Below are positions 35,901-44,900 of a stretch of DNA of 64,000 nucleotides, one piece after another. The stretch's first letter is position 1, and every line of letters starts with the position of its first letter. Made by a program: the position numbers and the translations under genes. The stretch is from Mactra quadrangularis (Eukaryota > Mollusca > Bivalvia > Venerida > Mactridae): contig CM046297.1 of the NCBI GenBank assembly GCA_025267735.1, positions 28,236,011 through 28,300,010 on the forward strand, read 5' to 3'. The notes under the pieces were generated by a model that was not told the origin of the DNA, made no database searches, and saw nothing but the letters and a program-made list of their open reading frames with translations.

Positions 35901-38900
35901 ACATTGTAGTAAGTCTTAAGATTGATCCATGTTCATTTTTTCTCTTTTTCAGGGAAATGTTCGTCTATTAAAACTTTTATTATCAAAGGGAGCTAACTGC
36001 CATGAGAAGGATAACGAAGGACAAACAGCGTTACATTTATGTACACGACATAAATCCCCTAAATGTATGACATTGTTACTACGGCAACTATTACCTGGTG
36101 AAATAGACGATCAGGATAGCAATAAGGTTGGTTGGTTTGTTTGTGTTTTTATTATCATTTAATTGTAGGAGCAGTGGTCCAGTGGTAAGATGTGTACTTA
36201 GGGATTGAGAGGTCCCTAGTTCCATCCCCACTAGGAGCACTGCTAATTTCATTGAGCAAGAAACTTACCTACAATTGTTCCACTCCACCCAATGATCAGG
36301 AGTTATCATACGAGCATTGTTAAGTCAGCTGAAATGTATATGGAAACTGACTTTAAAAATCACAATTTAATTTGTTGCTGTAATGTTTTTTCTGGTCATT
36401 TTAGGGCTTGACATGAAAGGTTTGATTGCCCCTGACAACCTATTATGGCTATATTTGGTTTTTGGCAGCTTGTTACTGCAAGTTAACATTTGGTTTTGGA
36501 AAATGAAATGTATAACCAATGTTCATCAAGGCAATCTTCTTTGAAAATAATGTTGAACCCTGCAATAATGCAGTTAGGGTTGAAGTTCAGCCCCATCCCC
36601 CGCCCTAAAAAGAATATATTTTCCCCTTCTCTGTATCAAAATTATACTGTCTGTACTAAAAATTCCATACTGTTTGTTTTACTTAAATGGCCTATATCTG
36701 AGATATCATGGAGGAATCTTAGAGAAATATTTGTTTCTAGTATAGTTGTATTTTTTATGCAAGAAGACAGAAATTTTCTGAAAATATAAACTTTATTATA
36801 ATACAAATTAAGGTTTAATTGAAATGAGAAAAATTTTCAAGTGGTACATTGGTTATTGGACAGATTTTTGTTGTTTCTAGTATTGATAAATGATTTTATA
36901 TATTTATTTTAGAGAACAGCTTTACATTGGGCAGCTTCCTATGGTAATCTAGAACATGTTAAAATGTTGATAAAACAGGTAAGGATTTTACATGGCTTCA
37001 CTCTGTAGGGCAGTTGTCAGTCACTGACAAAAGTATGCTGTAAGAAAGGCCATGCCATATCGGAATATGGGAGGGTAGTTGTCCAGTGCCATTAACAATT
37101 GCCTTAAAGCTTTTTATTTACCATATATTTCTGCCATTTATTGTCAGATCTTTATGAAACTTCATACAATGATAACGTACCATGGGATGTACAGAATTAG
37201 CAAGTAACCGCAACTCTACCTAACTTCATTATGGATTATTTCCGTCTGTAGTTTTTGCATAAATCTGTATTTAATGTGGTTTCCACATTATATTTCTTGT
37301 AGTTTATATATATTCCTTTATACTTGTAAGGGGTGTAACAGTTAACCAATATTGTGATACGAGTTCTAACGGTTTTTAACCGGTTTGTTTTTCCTTGAAC
37401 GGGTTTTGTAGTTATACATGTGTCGTACTGTTTGTTTTATCAGAATCTGATAGTTAAATGTTTACATTAAAGTTAAAATGTATTGAATACTTAAAAATAA
37501 TCTTACTGTGCTTTTAAAGGTTATACATTAAGTCAATTGATAGAAAAAAATATCTTCAAATGTTTGTTTCAAACTACGCACTTTCTAACATATAGACCAT
37601 TTTCACTAGTAATTCAAAACATTTGGATAAGAGATCATTCAAAAATACCCATATGCGTGCTATGCTGATCCAATTAGGACGAGGTACATGCATTAATTAA
37701 TGCTTTGCATGTCTATGCAAAAACCCGGTACATATTGCAACATATTGCTATACAGGTTTTGCATACTGTTTTTACCGTATTGTTACACCCCTAATACTTG
37801 TCATATAATTTCAGGATTCTAATATAGGTATACCAGATATAGAAGGAAAGACACCATTACATTGGGCAGCAAGTAGTAGAGATCCTGAAGCTGTTAACTG
37901 TGTGAAATTAATATTGGTATGAGGATTTTATGTTTTTATTATTATTCTACAATTAGGGACTTTTGTCAGTTATCTTTCCCTGATAAAATCTGAAGCAATC
38001 CAATTGGTATGTAGATCCTTACAGTTGGAATCCTCAGATTTTATCATTGAAGTCCTATGTAAGAATAACAAAATATTTCATCTAATATCTTTCTTGTTAA
38101 TGAAGACATTAGCAGTGGTGATGAAATTTAGATAGTCCTTTACCTTAAAAATACTAAGCTTGATTTTCAAACTAATTAAACAGTTTACAAAAATGTTATT
38201 TAAGATTAATTTTGGCAAATTAACATTGAAAAGTAAGGGTAAAATCTGAGTTATCCAACTAATTGGACCTACCTATTTGAAGAGTATACAAGGGGAAATA
38301 ACTGACTAAGATCCCTCATTGATATGCATACTTTAAGTCAAATTTAAAGATTGAGTTGTTTATATTCATCATAAACAGTATCATGACCAAAATTTTGTAT
38401 ACACGCTTATTTAGTAGAAATCATTATTGTACACATGGCTTGTTTTGGTATTGTTACATTTGCTTTCATGCTTTTTTAGGGGAAAGACTTCAGTCCTCAA
38501 TATTGTGGTGCAATTTCTAAGTATTAAAATTAAATTCTAATGAAAACTAATTTCATCGTTCAGCAGTATTCATCACTATATTTCACCTTAGTTTTTGGAG
38601 AAAAAAACTTGTTTTTTAATCTACAGAACAAAATTTTGAAAACTTAAAGGAAAGGGCAAAATATATACACTTAAGGATGAAAATGGTGCTGAATTTCATA
38701 TCCAAAATGGCTTGAAAAAATCATAGAACATCAAACTCACTGTATCATAGGTGAAAGTTTCCATTATTTCTAATATCAGCATTTTGAGAAAATGTAATTT
38801 ACATGTATATAAAAGTATTTTGATAGATAGTTTTTCAGTTTTTTAATGAAACTTTGAATATCCACCCATGCATTATAAATTGTTTTCTTTTTATTTAAGG

Positions 38901-41900
38901 ATACAACACCTAGTGTTATAAACTGGCAAGATTATGAAGGTAGAACAGCTTTACATTTAGCTGTTGCCGATGGTAACGCTTCTGTTGTCAAAGCTTTAGT
39001 TGCCGTGGAGAATTGTAACGTTTCTGCTCTAGATAATGTGTTTAGAACACCTTTACATTGGGCAGCAGTGCTTGGTAAGTTCTATTAGCATTTTTGAATT
39101 TTCAAATTCTGGTAGTATTGATTGTATTGATTGTTCTTATGTAGAGTAGCAGAACACTACACTCTACCCTATTTCTCTGCTTACTACATTTGTTTTGTTG
39201 AGTTTAACGCCGTAGCAACAAATTGTTAGGTCATATAACGGTGGTCAGTCTACCTACTCACTGTTCCTGGAAGACTATATTCTGGATTTAGCTGTTAACC
39301 AAATATTAAGCACATACTTTTGTCAGTGACTGACCACTGCCCTACATAATTAAGAATAATTGGTAGGAGGGAGAATGGCCATAGAAATAGTTTCCTGGCC
39401 AAGCTCCAAGAAAGTATGCCCCGCTCGGGAATCTAATTCACGACCCCTTGATCAGTAGACTTGCGTGCTACCAAGTGAGCTAGCCAAGTGGCTTTTTTCT
39501 GCTTACTGTTCCTACTTTAATAGCATAAACTATTCAGACATGCTTCAGACACGCTTCAGACACATTTCAGTCTGGTTACAGACTCCACTGAGACATTCTT
39601 TTGTCACTAAACTTATCAATAGTTCAGAATAAAGCTTGTGACATAAGTAACTTTATTCCCACATTCGTAATTTTGTATTGCTACTGGACTATATTATCTA
39701 TTTATCTGTCCATTTGGCTTTGGTTAGACAGTAATTTTTGTCATTTTCATCTTATGTAAATTTGTAAGTTGAATTTTAGACCAAGGTTTGCGAGCTGATT
39801 TAACAGCGGTATTATTCACAGTCAGCGATTGGACAGCTCATTTCAAATTGTGTGACATAGACGATGTAAACAAGTTACTAATCATTACAATTTCCCCATG
39901 AATATAACGATGAGAAAAGGTCACCTGAACGTGACCCTCGATTGAAAACGGCCAGATCTAAATTAGCGAGTAGGCGAGCGGAAAATTTTAGATCGGGTTT
40001 TAATCAGATTGTATGGACTCAGTCATATTTCTTGTCAAACATGTAAATCATTTGTGAACTGTTGTAAGCTCATATTCAAGTTTTGATGTTGGAACTAATT
40101 GGATCATTATCCATAGATTTCTATTAGGTTATTTCTATACCTGTAATATAATTTACAATATAATAGTATGTGTACATGTATCTTTCAGGTCACTCTAAAA
40201 TTGTATCATTATTGTTAGACAACAATGCTGATTATTCAAGTTCAGATCAAAATGGTGCTACACCTTTACACTACGCAGCTCAAAATAACTTTGATGTAAG
40301 TTTGTGTATATTATATCTATTGAATTTATAAAGTAAATACACTTTGTCAATATCTCTGAATTTCAACATTTTTTAGTCATATTGTGGCAATACTTAATAT
40401 GCTGTCGGTCATCCTTATCATGGTCCCAGGAAAAAGCAGACAGCCAAACCTTAGCTTTTTATCCTAGTACAGTAAAGTTTTGCTATTAAGACCACTTTTG
40501 TTATTTCAAAATCATGTGATTTTTGACAATTAATAAGACCCAAATGCTTAATTTGTGAACAAAAGGGTCTCTAAAATGAGTTCGTTTTGCTATTGAGACC
40601 ATCTGAGTTGTCTGACATCTTCCTTATTTGATAAAGAGGTAGGTGGGAGAATGGCTGTAGGCAATACTTTATTACCAAATTCTATGATGTTACGCATGAA
40701 ATTGATATGCATTTTCTCATTTTACTAGGAAACAGTAGAAATGTTTTTATCTCGAGCCAACGTAACAGATGAAGCAGACGTACAAGGTCGTACAGCATTT
40801 ATGTGGGCCGCTGGTAAAGGGGCTGATCAAGTTATAACTGTTTTTATAAAACATAATGTTGATATACAACAAGATGACAGGAATGGTGGCACAGGTAATA
40901 TAGATTGTTTAATTCATTACATGTACCAGTCGGGGCCAAAACACCATTTTTGGGGAAGGGGCCTCAGCCTTTGTCTTGGGGAAGTTAGTGTGGTATTTAC
41001 TTATTTTGAGGAAAGTGGACCCACTTCATTCCCAGTAAAGATGAATATATTTATTGAATTTTAGGTGTTACAAAATCAATAAAATAGTTCAGTATTTTGT
41101 TAAACGAACAACATTGACTGTAATCAAATTAAAAAGAAATCAAATTTTTGTCTCTGGCCTTTCAGGTCTTTGGTAAAGTTTGGGGATTTTTTGGGGGACT
41201 GAGGAATTTCTAGACCAATATTGGGAAAGGGGGGTATTTTTGTTAGGGGAAACAGCCATTTTTGTTTTTTCCATCAATAGTGTTTTAGCCCTGCCAGTTA
41301 CTGAAATAAGTTATGCAATGAGCGTGTGTCAGGTTGCTAGGCTGACCATTTTTTTGTTTTGATAACTGATAATTTCTATTTAGCAACCAAGAATCTACTC
41401 ACAAGATAAAGTGACTGCTACTTAAAAGACTTGTTTAGACAGTTACTTTAATGTCTTAAGTAAGTAGACTGCATTACTAGTTTTGAATTTGCCAAATAGA
41501 CCTTTTTGCCTATTAAATGCAATGGGACATTTTGAAAAATACTATTTTTTTACTATTTTATGTTTGGGAGGGGACATAATCAACAAAAAATTAGGATTAC
41601 TTTTGTTATATTACTTTTTACATCCCTTATCTGGATTAACAATTGTCAGCCAATTAGGGTATTTTATTATAGTCCACTATGAAAAATATGCTTATTTTTT
41701 AAAACTTTTTCGCCACTTTCAATGTTTTTTCGCCATTTGTGGAATTGGCCAATTCCTGCGGAAACTGTGACAGTGAAGATATTTATGTTAGGGCCGTCAT
41801 CGAAAATCGCAATATCTATGTATCACTGATTCTTGACAGATGATCTGATATTGATTCACAATTTAGAATATCAATACAATCTAGTATTTCATAAATCTAT

Positions 41901-44900
41901 AACTATAGCATTTTTACCTATTTCTGAGTTTTCATGTTTCCAGATAAGTATCAAAAACAAGAAATACAGTTTGTTTTAAGTTGTTTTGATGTCTGAAACA
42001 ACTATAAACATCATGCATAACATCATGAGAGCATTATTTAGTAAATATATATGTACTGGAGTTCTAGTCGCTTCTATTACACTCTTTGTCTGACTGGATA
42101 TATCGATATATCACAGATACTTGCTTTTCAATAAATCGATACAAAATTTTCTATCAATGACAGCCCTAAATTCTGTATTTTTAGCTTTACACGCAGCAGC
42201 ACTATCTGGTCATGCAACAACAGTCAAGTTATTATTAGATCACGGAGCACAGATAGATGCTACAGACTTTATGAAACATACACCATTATTCAGAGCATGT
42301 GAGATAGGACATACTGATGTAGTACAGACATTGATTGACGATGGTGCTAGAGTAGATATGTTAGATGAAGATGGGAGGTCACCTTTACATTGGTATGTCA
42401 GACACACTGTTTTATAACATGGGTGAAAGTTTTTACGAGGGCTAGTCAATAAGTAACCAGCCTATGACATAGAGTCAGAGACATGGTATACTTAGCTAGG
42501 CAAAGTAATAGCACAAGCATTAGGCATTTCACATGGTGCTGTTTCAACAATCTTGCATAATTGTTTAGGGATGCGCAAGCTTACAGCCCGTTAGGTCCCA
42601 AATCCCTTAGCAATGAGCAAATGGCTATGAGAGCATCAGTATGCAGTGCATTGTTGAAGTGTTTGAGGTCAAAAGATGATCTCCTTTTGTGTCTAGTTAC
42701 TGTGGATGAGACTTGGTTACATTATTATGAACCAGATAATAAAGCCTGGAGTCGTCAGTGGGTAGGGCTAGGATCTTCAAGGCCAAAAAAATTCAAGACT
42801 CAACCATCTGTTGTGGCGGCAGTTGAGGAGTGGTTCCATGGAAAGGACTCTGACTTCTTTATTTCTGAGCTGTTGGCACTAGAACACTGTTAGCCCTTAC
42901 GCATAGCCCTAGAGGGTAATTACATTGAAAAGGAAGAGGGAGATCTCGATTCCAAATAAGGTTAGGCTGGTTATTTATTGAATGGCCCTCGTAGTATAAA
43001 AACTGATTTCAGTATTTTGAGAATAAATCACTATGCAGTTCATTTGAAATCTGCCTTTTTCAGTATTTTTAAATTTAAACGTAGGTTTTCAGTATTTTCA
43101 AAATTTCAACTTCCACCCATGATATAATTATTGACTAGCCCATTTGTATTCAACTTAGTAAAGCAATACATAGTGATAGGTTTAGGCACCAGGCCTCAGT
43201 TCACCTTTTCACAAAAATTCTTATGAAAAAAAGTTATCGTAAGTCAAATTCATAGTTTTGCAATTCAAAGTCAGAATGATGATAAACATACGTATAATAT
43301 GATATTCAAAAAGTTTACAATATTCTACATAATTCAATAATATTTGGAATTGATTGGCCAAAATATGACATTATTATAATTTATTATAATAATATCTTGA
43401 TTTTGACCTACGATGATTTTTATCAGAAGTTTTTTTTTTGTGAAAAGTGCCACTGGTGTACAACTCTACCTCTGCTATACATTACAACTAACTGACCACA
43501 CTTACTATATACATGTATCTAAATTTTATATAATTTCAGGGCTGCTCTAGGTGGACATGCATATATTTGTCAAACACTTATAAAATATGGTGTAGATCCT
43601 AATATCAAAGATACTTCAGGGTTAGTATGATAGGTCATACCAGGGCTCGAATTTAACAAAAATTGGGACTTGCAAATTTTCGCAAAATGAAAAAAAAATC
43701 GCCTTCTTATTCTCCAAATATTTGACTATATGAACAGTGTAAGATTTTAAGTTTCCCAATTCACTTAGTAATCAAAAACAAATCACATATTTGGATCATA
43801 TACGCAATCTATTAATAGATCTACCACAATTGGACATAGATGCTACCAAAGTATCATGGTTTGCAGACGTAACAGTGAACTTTTCAATGCTTCAAAATTT
43901 AGCTTTTGATGCCGCTGACACGTATACTTACGAAGCTTATTGTAACATAGCAACACAATAAGATCGTACTATCGATCTTTCTGCCGTTCCTATGTTGATT
44001 TGAAGCTTATTAGTTTAGACAGTAATACTTTTGCGGTGATTTCAACTCGCGACAATTTGCAAGTTAAAATAAATGTTACTCGCAATTTACAAACCCACTT
44101 GCATTTTGCAAGTATGTGAGCTTAAATTCGAGCCCTAGGTCATACCATATTGATTCTATGTTTAGTTTCTGGTCAAAATCTTTCAAACCTTCCTACCAGG
44201 CTGGGATTAATCACTTGTGTAAAAGAAAAAAAATGTTTATTTAATTGTAATATTGGATTGGAATGATTTCAATTGTATATCATATTATCATTGATAGATC
44301 AGCTAAATGGCTTTACATTTATTTATTTAGTTTGCAAAAAATATATATATAAGATGGGATTTAAGAACATACGTATGGTGTCATATATACATAATGACAT
44401 CATCAGTTAGAGTGTTTTATATTTTATTTATTTATACTGGGTTTCACGCCCTGTCAACACAAATTTTTAGGTTATTATACAGTGCCCAGTGCACCTAACC
44501 TTTCCTGGACCCTTGTCTATAAACATTACTCACCTACCCTTCCACAAGGCCGGTAACTTCTCCATATTATCTAATCAATGGAGGAAAATTGACATTATTG
44601 TCAAATTTTCATGGAAGGGTATAACCTCATCGGGTGGGATTAGAACCTGTACCCCATTCGGGACATTAGATTTGAAATCCAAGTGCGCTACTAACTGCGC
44701 TACCGACCCGAGTTGAAGACATTATTAAAACAATAATGGAATTATCTACAAAATGAACAACCTTTTTTAAAGTATATGATATATATATTTGTAGACGTAC
44801 ACCTATACAATGTGCAGCTTATGGTGGATATGTTAATTGTATGTCTGTATTAATGGAACATAAAGCGGATCCTAATGCCCATGATTGTGAGGTAAGTTAA

